From NCBI RefSeq assembly GCF_017592335.1, contig NZ_JACNMP010000029.1, forward strand, positions 1 through 41,602: a stretch of 41,602 nt of DNA. Direction: 5' to 3'. Origin of the DNA: Pseudaestuariivita rosea. Its GTDB lineage: Bacteria; Pseudomonadota; Alphaproteobacteria; Rhodobacterales; Rhodobacteraceae. The notes under the pieces were generated by a model that worked only from the letters and a program-made list of their open reading frames with translations, was not told the DNA's origin and did no database searches. The translations under genes were made by a program, and so were the position numbers. Below, in pieces: positions 16,556-25,797 of this stretch; within the stretch, counting starts at the first letter, position 1; every line of letters begins with the position of its first letter.

Positions 16556-16710
16556 ACCAATCCCCTTTTCTGCGGGTCGACAATAGCAGCGCTGATCCCA
16601 AAACGAAACGACACTGATTGTGGTCTGTGGACCACTTCCTTTACGTCACAGGTCAGGCCAATCCGATTTCGCATTGACCATGACCCGTTTGCCGCGTAGG
16701 GGCGTGCGAT

Positions 16711-16760
16711 CACCATCACAACGGCTTCCTGGCGTGGTGGATTAACCCTAATGGAGCACT
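16711..16760 (+). ncRNA. SAM/SAH riboswitch upstream of metK
   Basis: The 5' leader of metK contains the compact SAM/SAH riboswitch fold known from Rhodobacterales metK leaders. Stem CCATCAC (16713-16719) pairs with GTGGTGG (16734-16740), one G-U included, around the conserved ACGGCTTCCTGGC loop. GGCTTCC pairs as a pseudoknot with GGAGC (16754-16758). That downstream strand is the metK Shine-Dalgarno, 5 bases before the ATG, so ligand binding should hide the ribosome site and lower MetK synthesis when SAM is abundant. Confidence 0.9.
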
Positions 16761-16763
16761 TTC

Positions 16764-17945
16764 ATGTCCCGTAAGAATTATATCTTCACTTCGGAATCCG
16801 TGTCCGAAGGCCACCCTGATAAGGTCTGTGACCGTATTTCTGACGCCGTTCTGGATGCTTTCCTGTCCGAAGAACCCGAAGCGCGTGTGGCCGCCGAAAC
16901 CTTTGCCACAACCAATCGCGTCGTCATCGGTGGCGAAGTCGGCCTGTCCGACAAAAGCAAACTGGCTGAATACATGGGGCGGATCGACGATATCGCCCGC
17001 GCCTGCATCAAAGACATCGGATACGAACAGGATAAATTCCACCATGGGACCTGCGAAATCACGAACCTGCTGCACGAACAATCGGCACATATTGCCCAGG
17101 GCGTCGATGCCTCGGACAACAAAGACGAAGGCGCGGGCGATCAGGGCATCATGTTCGGCTATGCCACCCGCGAAACGCCCGAATTGATGCCAGCACCGAT
17201 CCAGTATTCCCACGCTATCCTGCGCCGTTTGGCCGAGGCGCGCAAATCCGGTCAGGAACCGACGCTGCGCCCGGATGCGAAATCTCAGATCAGTTTGCGG
17301 TACGAAGACGGTAAACCGGTTGAGGTCACATCGATCGTTCTATCCACCCAGCACGCAGACGAAAGTCAGACCAGCGATGACATCCGCCTGATTGTCGAAC
17401 CCTATATTCGCGAGGTTCTGCCAGACGGCTGGATCACGGAAAACACGGAATGGTGGGTCAATCCCACTGGAACCTTCGTCATCGGCGGACCGGACGGTGA
17501 CGCAGGTCTGACGGGCCGCAAGATCATCGTTGACACCTATGGCGGGGCTGCCCCCCATGGCGGCGGTGCGTTTTCCGGCAAAGACCCGACCAAGGTTGAC
17601 CGATCCGCCGCATATGCAGCACGATATCTGGCCAAAAACGTCGTGGCCGCAGGCATGGCCGACCGCTGTCTGATCCAGCTGAGCTATGCGATTGGTGTGG
17701 CAAAGCCTTTGTCAATCTATGCCGATACATATGGCAGCGGCGACGTGCACCCATCTCAGATCGAAAAGGCAATCGATCAGGTGATGGACCTGACCCCGCG
17801 CGGCATTCGCCAGCATCTGGAACTGAACAAACCGATCTATCAGCGCACCGCGGCCTATGGCCATTTCGGGCGTGAACCGGATGCAGATGGCGGCTTTAGC
17901 TGGGAACGCACCGATCTGGTTGAGGCTTTGAAAAAGGCTGTCTAA
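16764..17945 (+). CDS. metK: S-adenosylmethionine synthetase
   Basis: 393 residues. It makes SAM from methionine and ATP. Motifs: the ATP-site [20 protein letters not shown], the metal/K+ region [20 protein letters not shown], and the P-loop-like [20 protein letters not shown]; the ending [18 protein letters not shown] is typical. The start is fixed by GGAG in the riboswitch. A TTGACC at 16674-16679 could be a -35 element, but no good -10 is seen. The next gene follows after 9 bp. Confidence 0.96.
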   Translation: MSRKNYIFTSESVSEGHPDKVCDRISDAVLDAFLSEEPEARVAAETFATTNRVVIGGEVGLSDKSKLAEYMGRIDDIARACIKDIGYEQDKFHHGTCEITNLLHEQSAHIAQGVDASDNKDEGAGDQGIMFGYATRETPELMPAPIQYSHAILRRLAEARKSGQEPTLRPDAKSQISLRYEDGKPVEVTSIVLSTQHADESQTSDDIRLIVEPYIREVLPDGWITENTEWWVNPTGTFVIGGPDGDAGLTGRKIIVDTYGGAAPHGGGAFSGKDPTKVDRSAAYAARYLAKNVVAAGMADRCLIQLSYAIGVAKPLSIYADTYGSGDVHPSQIEKAIDQVMDLTPRGIRQHLELNKPIYQRTAAYGHFGREPDADGGFSWERTDLVEALKKAV

Positions 17946-17954
17946 TCTGCCCTT

Positions 17955-18443
17955 ATGGCAAAAACGATGAAACGGTCGAAAGCGCAGTACGGTATGATCT
18001 TTGCCGTCATCTTTGCGCTTTCGATCGTTGTCTTTGGCGCGGCGTTATACGGACTTGAACGCATCGCCCCACATATAATAGGCACCCCCGCATTTGCAGG
18101 CGCCTTGATGGGGGGTGGTGTCGTCGCGCTGATCATTCCGTTTTCGATGATTGCGCGCGTTTTCGTGACCCACGAAAATCGCTCGATGCGGTTTTTCGAA
18201 GGCTGGTCGCTGACCTTTCTTTTCACGTTGATTGCAATTGTGCTGGTGGTTGTTTTGAGGATCGCATCCAATCTGGCAATCTACGGCACCGCAGGTGGTA
18301 CATTTGACTGGCGAAACCTGAACAGCGATCTAACTGAACTTGCGCAGCTGGCCGCGATCAGTTTTGTGGTCATTCTATTTCTATTCCGAATACTGCTTTG
18401 GACCGGTATGCGCTCGGCCCTAAGATGGGCCGAACGTAACTGA
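17955..18443 (+). CDS. Integral membrane protein of unknown function
   Basis: 162 residues with four hydrophobic segments at about 12-34 (MIFAVIFALSIVVFGAALYG), 45-66 (AGALMGGGVVALIIPFSMIA), 84-104 (LTFLFTLIAIVLVVVLRIAS) and 132-152 (LAAISFVVILFLFRILLWTG), with basic residues at the N-terminus and C-terminus (cytoplasmic by the positive-inside rule). I recognise no family. It starts 9 bp after metK and is probably on the same transcript; it converges on rppH with 4 bp between the stops. Confidence 0.65.
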   Translation: MAKTMKRSKAQYGMIFAVIFALSIVVFGAALYGLERIAPHIIGTPAFAGALMGGGVVALIIPFSMIARVFVTHENRSMRFFEGWSLTFLFTLIAIVLVVVLRIASNLAIYGTAGGTFDWRNLNSDLTELAQLAAISFVVILFLFRILLWTGMRSALRWAERN

Positions 18444-18447
18444 GCAT

Positions 18448-18918
18448 TCAGGAAAAGTGCACGTCGAATTCCTGCAGGATGTTGCGGTAAACGTCCCGCT
18501 TGAACGGCACGATCGCATCCAGCAAATCCGCCCGATCCAGCCATTTCCACTGCGAAAATTCCTGATGTTCGGTTTCGATCTGAATATCGCCGTCCTGACC
18601 CAGAAACTGCATCAGGAACCATTTTTGCCGCTGCCCCCGGTACTTGCCGCCCCAAAGCTTTCCGATCAGATCATCTGGCAGGTCATAGTTATGCCAACCC
18701 TCCGTCTGCGCCATGATGCTGACGCGGTCTGACCGCAGCCCGGTTTCTTCCCCCAATTCGCGCAGGGCGGCCTGTTCTGCCGTTTCGCCCGCATCGATCC
18801 CGCCCTGAGGCATCTGCCAGGCATCAAACTGGCTGTCGATCCGCTGGCCGACAAAGACCTGATCGTCTTTGTTGACCAGCATAATGCCCACGCAGGGGCG
18901 ATAAGGCAGATCCTTCAC
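18448..18918 (-). CDS. rppH: RNA pyrophosphohydrolase (Nudix)
   Basis: 156 residues from a GTG at 18916-18918, preceded by AGGAAA; longer frames run back into the aldehyde dehydrogenase gene. It removes pyrophosphate from 5'-triphosphorylated mRNA, starting RNase E-type decay. The Nudix box is complete (GGIDAGETAEQAALRELGEE then TG), preceded by YRPCVGIMLVN and AWQMPQGG, and followed by LWGGKYRGQRQKWFLMQF, diagnostic of RppH. It follows gabD by 16 bp on the same strand. Confidence 0.92.
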   Translation of the reverse strand: MKDLPYRPCVGIMLVNKDDQVFVGQRIDSQFDAWQMPQGGIDAGETAEQAALRELGEETGLRSDRVSIMAQTEGWHNYDLPDDLIGKLWGGKYRGQRQKWFLMQFLGQDGDIQIETEHQEFSQWKWLDRADLLDAIVPFKRDVYRNILQEFDVHFS

Positions 18919-18934
18919 GTTCTTTTTCCTATGA

Positions 18935-20380
18935 TCAGTCGACACCGCCCATGCAGATATATTTGATCTCGATGAAATCATCGATACCGTATTTCGACCC
19001 CTCGCGACCCAGGCCCGACTGCTTGACGCCGCCAAAGGGCGCAACCTCGGTCGAGATGATGCCAGTGTTCACGCCGACAATCCCGGTTTCCATCGCCTCG
19101 GCCACGCGCCAGACCCGACCCAGATCGCGGGCATAGAAATACCCCGCCAGACCGAATTCGCTATCGTTGGCCATGTCGATGACGTCTTCTTCCGTTTCGA
19201 ACCGGATCAGCGCGGCCAGGGGGCCAAAGGTTTCTTCCTTCGCCAGTTTCGCCGATTGCGGGACATCAACCATGACGGTGGGTTCGAAAAAGGTGCCGTC
19301 CATCTTGTGCCCGCCGGTCTTGACTGACGCGCCCTTGCCCGTCGCGTCATCGATATGCGCCTGAACCTTTTCGACGGCCGCTTCGTTGATCAGCGGGCCT
19401 ATCTCAACCCCGTCTTCGAAACCATCACCGACTTTCAGGGCATCGACCTTCTGGGCCATCTTGTCGGCAAAGGCATCATAGATACCGGCCTGCACATAAA
19501 TCCGGTTGGCACAGACACAGGTCTGACCGGCGTTGCGGTATTTGGCGGCGACCGCACCGTCGGCTGCCGCATCCAGATCGGCGTCATCGAAGACGATAAA
19601 GGGGGCATTGCCGCCCAGCTCAAGGCTCATCTTCTTGATGCCATCAGCGCATTGTTTCATCAGAATGCGACCGACGCGCGTGGACCCGGTAAAGGTGATT
19701 TTCTTGACTTTCGGGTTCGCGCACAGTTCTTCGCCCGCGGCGGCGGCATCACTGCTTGGCAGGATATTCAGAACGCCTGCGGGAACACCCGCGCGGTCGG
19801 CCAACACCGCCATCGCCAGCGCCGATAGTGGTGTCAGTTCAGCCGGACGCGCGACAACGGAACAGCCCGCAGCCAAGGCCGGACCAACCTTGCGGGCGAT
19901 CATGGCATTCGGGAAATTCCAGGGCGTGATGGACCCCACAACACCAACAGGCTGCTTGATCACCACAATCCGCTTGTCAGGCTGATGCTGAGGGATCACA
20001 TCGCCGTAAATGCGCTTGGCCTCTTCCCCAAACCATTCGATGAAGGATGCCCCATACAGGATTTCCCCCTTGGCTTCGGCCAGTGGTTTGCCCATTTCGG
20101 CCGTCAGGATCTGGGCCAGATCATCGGCATGCTCAACCATCAGATCGAACCACTTGCGCAAAATCTGCGCGCGTTCTTTCCCGGTCTTGCGCACCCAGTC
20201 TTTCTGCGCTTTGTCAGCCAGATCGATCGCCTCTTTCAGCATCCCCGTCGAACAATCCACGACATCGGTGATCACCTGACCCGTCGCGGGGTTCGTGACG
20301 GAAAACGTCTGATCGGCATCCATCCATTGCCCATTGATATAGGCTTGCGACCTTAGAAGATCGGTGTCATTCAATTTCAT
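18935..20380 (-). CDS. gabD: NAD(P)-dependent succinate-semialdehyde dehydrogenase-like aldehyde dehydrogenase
   Basis: 481 residues from the ATG at 20378-20380 (after GGGAGGATGAG). It is an ALDH-superfamily enzyme oxidising an aldehyde to its acid. The best fit is GabD, which turns succinate semialdehyde into succinate in GABA degradation. Motifs: cofactor region VGSITPWNFPNAMIARKVGP, FTGSTRVGRILM, catalytic Glu in SLELGGNAPFIVFDDADLD, catalytic Cys in RNAGQTCVCANRIYVQ, and C-terminal PFGGVKQSGLGREGSKYGID. It starts 1 bp after the glycosyltransferase stop. Substrate by family similarity only. Confidence 0.88.
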   Translation of the reverse strand: MKLNDTDLLRSQAYINGQWMDADQTFSVTNPATGQVITDVVDCSTGMLKEAIDLADKAQKDWVRKTGKERAQILRKWFDLMVEHADDLAQILTAEMGKPLAEAKGEILYGASFIEWFGEEAKRIYGDVIPQHQPDKRIVVIKQPVGVVGSITPWNFPNAMIARKVGPALAAGCSVVARPAELTPLSALAMAVLADRAGVPAGVLNILPSSDAAAAGEELCANPKVKKITFTGSTRVGRILMKQCADGIKKMSLELGGNAPFIVFDDADLDAAADGAVAAKYRNAGQTCVCANRIYVQAGIYDAFADKMAQKVDALKVGDGFEDGVEIGPLINEAAVEKVQAHIDDATGKGASVKTGGHKMDGTFFEPTVMVDVPQSAKLAKEETFGPLAALIRFETEEDVIDMANDSEFGLAGYFYARDLGRVWRVAEAMETGIVGVNTGIISTEVAPFGGVKQSGLGREGSKYGIDDFIEIKYICMGGVD

Positions 20381-20381
20381 C

Positions 20382-21431
20382 TCATCCTCCCTTTGGCGCG
20401 CGGGCGCCGTGAAATCTTTGAAACAGCATTTGTGCAGCAGTCTTGTCCGGCGGGACGCTGGTCTGCAGCAAGGCGATGCGGGTGAACAGCGTGACCTCAT
20501 CCGGGTCGCTTAGAATATCCTCGATTGCCTGGCTGTGCGCCTTGACCGAGGTATCATGAGCATCGGCGACACCCGGCAGCCCGATCAGGCCCCGCAAAGC
20601 AACGCGGCTGGTGTCCGCATGACGTTGGATACTGGTGTCGGTCACGTTATTGAAATTCCGCTCGGCCCAATAAGTTGCATCAATTTTCTTGTTCCTGCGG
20701 TTTGGCAAGCCGCGGCGTCGTTTAACCATGAAATCCTCGGCCGAGCGCAACGAATAGTGATTAAGCTGCACCATGGCATAAGGGTCCGTTTGCGGCAGTA
20801 AAACGATCTGATCGTCGTTTGCAACAAATTCATCGGGCATCTCGCGGCCTGCCCCGTCGACCCATCTGGGTCTGGCGTTCTGGCGTTGCTTTGGCCGGTG
20901 AACGCCCGGTTTGCGAAAGGGGCCGTTTTTCACTCGGTAGAGCGTTTTGAAGAACCGCGTGACGGCAGGGAACAAGGCAACCTCAGGCGCCGCTTGAGTA
21001 AAGCGCTGTGCGACAGGTTCGTCAACAAAGGTCAGATGCCCCGAATGCCCAAACAACCGCCACTGCAGGATGATAGCATCGGCCTGCGCCCGGTCTATCA
21101 GGTCGGTCAGGTTTTCAGCGGGGGATTTCAGAACGACGAATTCATCGCAATCGATGCACATCGCCCAGTCAGCCTGCGCTAAAATCGGATGCGCCGCGGC
21201 CAGCTTCAAAGCCTGCCATTGCACAGACTTCTGCCCTTGCGTCTGACGCACATGGGTCAGCCAGCCTGTCGTCGCCAGACGATCCAGCAAGATATCGGTG
21301 CCATCGGTGCAATCGTTTGAAAAGACTAGAAAATCGGTAACGCCCAACGCGCGATGATGCGCGATCCATTCCAGAAGAAACGGCCCTTCGTTACAGACAG
21401 TTGTGATGATCAGGATGCGCCGCGATTTCAT
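20382..21431 (-). CDS. Glycosyltransferase family 2 protein
   Basis: 349 residues. The N-terminus is a GT-A fold of the Glyco_tranf_2_4 type: [20 protein letters not shown], then [19 protein letters not shown], with the metal-binding DxD in [11 protein letters not shown]. The middle holds [20 protein letters not shown] and the C-terminal half has an [20 protein letters not shown] block seen in this subfamily. No signal or membrane segment is evident, so it acts on the cytoplasmic side; acceptor unknown. It is the first gene of a minus-strand unit with gabD and rppH and is divergent from nadD. Confidence 0.85.
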   Translation of the reverse strand: MKSRRILIITTVCNEGPFLLEWIAHHRALGVTDFLVFSNDCTDGTDILLDRLATTGWLTHVRQTQGQKSVQWQALKLAAAHPILAQADWAMCIDCDEFVVLKSPAENLTDLIDRAQADAIILQWRLFGHSGHLTFVDEPVAQRFTQAAPEVALFPAVTRFFKTLYRVKNGPFRKPGVHRPKQRQNARPRWVDGAGREMPDEFVANDDQIVLLPQTDPYAMVQLNHYSLRSAEDFMVKRRRGLPNRRNKKIDATYWAERNFNNVTDTSIQRHADTSRVALRGLIGLPGVADAHDTSVKAHSQAIEDILSDPDEVTLFTRIALLQTSVPPDKTAAQMLFQRFHGARAPKGG

Positions 21432-21531
21432 AACGCCGGACGTTAGAGGACATTATCCAGCAATAACAGACCCTTGTTCTTTCCGGCGGTTCGCGTCACA
21501 CCTTTCGGGCATCCGAACCAAAGGACCAGAG

Positions 21532-22152
21532 ATGAGGGCAGATTTGCCATTCGCGCGCGCAGGCCAGACAATTGGTTTGCTGGGCGGGTCATTTGACCCA
21601 CCGCACGCAGGCCATGTCCACATCACGCACGAGGCGATGAAGCGGTTTGATCTGGATGGTGTGTGGTGGCTGGTGTCGCCCGGCAATCCGTTAAAGGCCC
21701 ACGGTCCGGCGCATATTGACGCCCGCTTGCAGGCGGCGCGCGGTCTGCTGACGCACCCCAATGCGACCGTTACCGATATCGAAGCGCGGATCGGCACGCG
21801 GTATACAGCCGCAACCCTGCAAAAGCTGCAACAGCTTTACCAAGGTGTCCGGTTTGTGTGGCTGATGGGGGCCGATAACCTGGCCCAGTTTCACCGTTGG
21901 GACAACTGGCAGTGGATTATGCAGAACGTCCCAATCGGTGTCATAGCCCGCCCCGGTGATCGGATTTCTGCCAGAACATCCAAGGCCGCGCGCATCTATC
22001 GCCGTTACCGGATCAAGGGCCGTCAGGCACCAATGCTGGCCCAGGCGTCGGCCCCGGCATGGTGTTTTGTGAATGTTCCCTTGATGCATGTTTCTTCATC
22101 AGCTATCCGCAATCGGGGCGATTGGGTCAGCAAATCTGCCGCATTACAGTAA
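21532..22152 (+). CDS. nadD: Nicotinate-nucleotide adenylyltransferase
   Basis: 206 residues from the ATG at 21532 (after AAAGGA). It adenylates nicotinate mononucleotide to deamido-NAD in NAD synthesis. The nucleotidyltransferase motif [17 protein letters not shown] contains the (T/H)xGH signature, [14 protein letters not shown] and [15 protein letters not shown] are the usual internal blocks, and [12 protein letters not shown] is the ISSTxIR-type C-terminal motif. Upstream frames extend into the divergent glycosyltransferase gene and lack homology. Confidence 0.93.
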   Translation: MRADLPFARAGQTIGLLGGSFDPPHAGHVHITHEAMKRFDLDGVWWLVSPGNPLKAHGPAHIDARLQAARGLLTHPNATVTDIEARIGTRYTAATLQKLQQLYQGVRFVWLMGADNLAQFHRWDNWQWIMQNVPIGVIARPGDRISARTSKAARIYRRYRIKGRQAPMLAQASAPAWCFVNVPLMHVSSSAIRNRGDWVSKSAALQ

Positions 22153-22225
22153 AAACCCAATGAATTCGGCGAAAAAATGCCGAAAATATATTGTCAGATC
22201 GGCTATAGTCCGCTTTTATCCTTTC

Positions 22226-23710
22226 ATGGATCGCGGTGTTTCAAGACGGGTTTTTCTAGGCGGGCTTTTGTCCGGCGTGGCGTCGGGCGCCTTTGCCAAT
22301 GACTTTGGCAGCCCAACGATCCCCAAACCGCATCCGATCAGTTTCAAGCAATCCCAGGCTGCATCTCTGGATCAAATTGTGCGGTCGGCCGGTCTGTCTG
22401 GCGATATCGGTTTTGCAGTTGCTGACGCGAAAACCGGCCGCATTCTTGAAAGCCGAAACCCTAACGCCGAATTGCCCCCGGCCAGCGTCTCCAAGGCCAT
22501 TACCGCGGCCTATGCCCTGGCAGTTCTCGGGCCCGGATATCGCTTCAAAACGCGGGTTATTACCAAGGGATCTATCCAGGGTGGCGTTCTGAAGGGCGAC
22601 CTGTATCTTGTTGGCGGCGGCGATCCGGTTCTGAACACCGATGATCTGGCGGATATGGCCGCCAGTGTTAAAAAACGCGGCATCCGTCGGGTTCAAGGCA
22701 AATTTCACGTGGTGGGAACGGCCCTGCCCTTTGTCTATTCGATTGATCGCGACCAGGCCGCTCACCATGGCTATAATGCCACGATTTCCGGGATGAATGT
22801 GAATTTCAACCGGGTGCACTTTGAATGGAAACGGGCGGGCCAAAGCTATACGACAATCATGGGGGCGCCTGCGGAACGGTTTAAACCAGCGGTTTCCGTG
22901 TCCCGTATGGAGATCGTTGATCGTAAACGCCCGGTCTATACTTATAACCGCGATCAAAAGTCCGAGCGTTGGACCGTGTCACGCACAGCCCTGGGCGGCG
23001 GCGGCGCGCGATGGCTGCCCGTCCGCAACCCCGAGATCTATGCCGGCGATATATTTCGCGCCGTCGCCAAGGAACTGGGCGTGTACCTGCCCCGTGCAAC
23101 GATCAGAAAAACAGTCAGTGGCGGCACAGTGATTGCGGAAAATCGCAGCCCCTCGATGGCCTCACTTTGCCGTGGCATGTTGAAATATTCGACAAATCTA
23201 ACAGCCGAGTCATTGGGGATGATGGCGACCAAAACACGGAACGGGTCGGTCAATAGCCTGCGTGCCTCGGCCCGGGAAATGTCAGACTGGGCCAAGCAGA
23301 CCTATGGGATCAACGCCGACTTTGTCGATCATTCGGGCCTTGGGGATGCGTCGCGCATTTCAGCGCGTGAAATGGTCAAAGCCTTTGTCAAACTGCATCA
23401 CGGGCCATTGGCCAGCCTGATGAAGAATATCCCCATGCGGGATGCCAACTACAAAATCGTTAAAAATCATCCTGTCAACGTGCAGGCGAAAACCGGCACT
23501 CTGAATTTTGTCAGTAGCCTGGGCGGGTATCTGTCAACGCCGGATGGCACCGAACTGGCCTTTGCCATCTTTACCGCTGATATGCCCAAACGCCGTCAGG
23601 CGCGGTCATCCGGGCAGGACCGGCCACAGGGTTCACGCGGCTGGAACCGCAAGTCACGCCATCTGCAACAACGTCTGATGCAACGTTGGGGTGCTGTTTA
23701 TGGGACCTAG
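22226..23710 (+). CDS. dacB: D-alanyl-D-alanine carboxypeptidase/endopeptidase (PBP4 type)
   Basis: About 494 residues. It is a class C penicillin-binding protein trimming or cleaving peptidoglycan cross-links in the periplasm. The signal MDRGVSRRVFLGGLLSGVAS has a twin-arginine look. Active-site motifs: SxxK in LPPASVSKAITAAYAL, SxN in LKYSTNLTAES, KTG in VQAKTGTLNFVS, with the large insert domain after SxxK as in DacB. The C-terminus ends in an unusual Arg/Gln-rich tail of about 40 residues. No strong ribosome site precedes the ATG at 22226; an ATG at 22160 is an alternative with a worse signal. Confidence 0.9.
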   Translation: MDRGVSRRVFLGGLLSGVASGAFANDFGSPTIPKPHPISFKQSQAASLDQIVRSAGLSGDIGFAVADAKTGRILESRNPNAELPPASVSKAITAAYALAVLGPGYRFKTRVITKGSIQGGVLKGDLYLVGGGDPVLNTDDLADMAASVKKRGIRRVQGKFHVVGTALPFVYSIDRDQAAHHGYNATISGMNVNFNRVHFEWKRAGQSYTTIMGAPAERFKPAVSVSRMEIVDRKRPVYTYNRDQKSERWTVSRTALGGGGARWLPVRNPEIYAGDIFRAVAKELGVYLPRATIRKTVSGGTVIAENRSPSMASLCRGMLKYSTNLTAESLGMMATKTRNGSVNSLRASAREMSDWAKQTYGINADFVDHSGLGDASRISAREMVKAFVKLHHGPLASLMKNIPMRDANYKIVKNHPVNVQAKTGTLNFVSSLGGYLSTPDGTELAFAIFTADMPKRRQARSSGQDRPQGSRGWNRKSRHLQQRLMQRWGAVYGT

Positions 23711-23813
23711 ACACCGCTAAAAGTGATTAAAACGTCATCACAAAATTAAAATTGCCGAAAGGATGGGCAATGCAGCCCTTGACCCCGGCGCGCTGTCAGT
23801 GAAAAACCACGCA

Positions 23814-24833
23814 ATGCTCGCTTACATCATCAAACGCATCGTTCAATCTGTCATCGTCCTGCTGGTCGTGGGGTTGGTAGCCTTTGCCATGTTCCGATTT
23901 GTCGGCGATCCGATCGACAATATTCTGGGACAAGAACGCACGCAGGCCGATATCGAACGGCTGCGCGTTGAACTTGGCCTGGATCAACCCTTTGTCGTGC
24001 AATACTGGAATTTTCTGGCCCGTGCGGCCCAAGGGGATCTGGGCGTCAGTTACCGCCAATCCCGCCCCGTTGTGGAAATCCTGCTGGAACGCGCCCCTGC
24101 TACGCTTGAACTTGCCGCCGTATCAGGCGCCATGGCAATTATTTTCGGGATCATGCTGGGGATTTTCACCGCCATCCGAAGGGACGGTTTCGCTGCAAAC
24201 ACAATCATGACCATATCATTGATCGGGGTATCGCTGCCGACCTTCCTGATAGGTGTTCTGTTGATTTATTTCTTTTCCGTCGGGATGCAGTTCACCCTAT
24301 TTGGTCAGACGATCAGCACTGATCTGGGTTTGCCCAGTTTCGGGCGCGGCGAAACGGTGAAGATCGGGGGATGGTCGACCGGTTTTCTGACTGAATCGGG
24401 GCTGAAAGCGCTGATACTACCCGCGATCACCCTTGGTCTTTACCAAATGACACTGATCATGCGACTGGTCCGATCAGAAATGCTTGAGGTTCTGCGACAG
24501 GACTATATCCGCTTCGCCCGTGCCCGCGGTCTGCGCGAGCGGGCCGTGAATTTCCGCCATGCTCTGAAAAACACCCTGGTCCCGGTGATCACCATTACCG
24601 GTCTGCAGTTGGGATCGATCATCGCCTTTGCCATCATCACTGAGACGGTGTTCCAATGGCCGGGCGTTGGACTGCTGTTTATCAACTCAATCCAAACCGT
24701 CGATATCCCGGTAATGGCTGCTTATCTGATGCTGATTTCAGTGATGTTCGTGGCCATCAACCTGGTGGTTGACCTTCTTTATTTCGCCATTGATCCCCGC
24801 CTAAGGGTCGATCGCACGGCGCGGGGGCATTAA
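23814..24833 (+). CDS. dppB: Dipeptide/oligopeptide ABC transporter permease (DppB-like)
   Basis: 339 residues from MLAYIIKRIVQSVIVLLVVG; an upstream ATG at 23763 is possible but adds atypical residues. Six membrane segments are expected. The N-terminal TPD-type domain has FVGDPIDNILGQERTQADIE and LGLDQPFVVQYWNFL, and the EAA loop is LRQDYIRFARARGLRERAVN followed by RHALKNTLVPVITITGLQLG. It is the first of four coupled transporter genes. No substrate-binding protein gene precedes it; dacB is immediately upstream, so specificity cannot be judged. Confidence 0.88.
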   Translation: MLAYIIKRIVQSVIVLLVVGLVAFAMFRFVGDPIDNILGQERTQADIERLRVELGLDQPFVVQYWNFLARAAQGDLGVSYRQSRPVVEILLERAPATLELAAVSGAMAIIFGIMLGIFTAIRRDGFAANTIMTISLIGVSLPTFLIGVLLIYFFSVGMQFTLFGQTISTDLGLPSFGRGETVKIGGWSTGFLTESGLKALILPAITLGLYQMTLIMRLVRSEMLEVLRQDYIRFARARGLRERAVNFRHALKNTLVPVITITGLQLGSIIAFAIITETVFQWPGVGLLFINSIQTVDIPVMAAYLMLISVMFVAINLVVDLLYFAIDPRLRVDRTARGH

Positions 24834-24834
24834 G

Positions 24835-25797
24835 ATGGCAGACACCGGACTGAACACGCCCATTTCCAAGATGACCGCGAAATCCGGTCGTGGCGCAGCG
24901 TTCTGGAACAGCGATCTGGTCTACAGCTTTCGACGGTCGCCCGTAGCTATCATATCCACCTTGGTCACGGTGATACTTGTTCTTACTGCAATACTCGCAC
25001 CGTTGATTGCACCACATAATCCATTTGATCCGTCAACACTGAACCTGATGAACGGATTTTCACAGCCCATGCAACCTAATGCTTTTACTGGGGAAACCTT
25101 TTGGTTAGGGACTGATGGTCAAGGACGAGATATTTTCTCAACAATTCTTTATGGTATGAGAATTTCGTTATTTGTGGCGTCGCTGGCTGTTTTGTTTGCC
25201 ATGGTTTTAGGAGTCACTTTAGGTCTGATTGCCGGATATGTCGGCGGCTGGGTTGACACCATTATCATGCGAATTGCTGATGTTCAGCTGACCTTTCCAT
25301 CCATACTGATTGCAATGTTGATATCGGGCATAGCCCGCGGATTTACCCCCGTACAATATCGGGACGAAGTTGCAATTTGGGTGCTAATCATAGCAATCGG
25401 TCTTTCTGACTGGGTGCAATTCGCACGCGTTGTCCGGGGCACGACGCTGATCGAAAAAAACAAAGAATATGTTCAAGCCGCCCGCATGATCGGCAGAAGC
25501 CGAGGCGCCATAATGCTTTGGCATATTCTGCCAAATGTTTTGAATCCGGTTTTGGTCATCGCAACGATTTCATTTGCTTTGGCTATCATAGCCGAGGCGA
25601 CGCTTAGCTTTCTGGGCGTCGGCGCGCCACCCACCGAGCCATCTTTGGGTACGTTGATCAACACGGGCAGGGATTTCCTGTTGTCTGGCGAATGGTGGAT
25701 TTTATTGTTCCCTGCGTTGACCTTACTTGCACTGGCCCTGTCAGTGAACCTGCTTGGTGACTGGCTGCGCGATGCCCTGAATCCGAGGTTGCGTTAA
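24835..25797 (+). CDS. dppC: Dipeptide/oligopeptide ABC transporter permease (DppC-like)
   Basis: 320 residues. It has an N-terminal OppC_N segment (FRRSPVAIISTLVTVILVLT), the LGTDGQGRDIFSTILYGMRI block, the EAA loop region YVQAARMIGRSRGAIMLWHI, and the C-terminal EATLSFLGVGAPPTEPSLGT that marks DppC/OppC proteins. It starts 1 bp after dppB and its stop overlaps the next start. From about 25000 to 25700 base and codon use are visibly more AT-rich than in the flanking transporter genes, although the frame is intact. Confidence 0.9.
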   Translation: MADTGLNTPISKMTAKSGRGAAFWNSDLVYSFRRSPVAIISTLVTVILVLTAILAPLIAPHNPFDPSTLNLMNGFSQPMQPNAFTGETFWLGTDGQGRDIFSTILYGMRISLFVASLAVLFAMVLGVTLGLIAGYVGGWVDTIIMRIADVQLTFPSILIAMLISGIARGFTPVQYRDEVAIWVLIIAIGLSDWVQFARVVRGTTLIEKNKEYVQAARMIGRSRGAIMLWHILPNVLNPVLVIATISFALAIIAEATLSFLGVGAPPTEPSLGTLINTGRDFLLSGEWWILLFPALTLLALALSVNLLGDWLRDALNPRLR

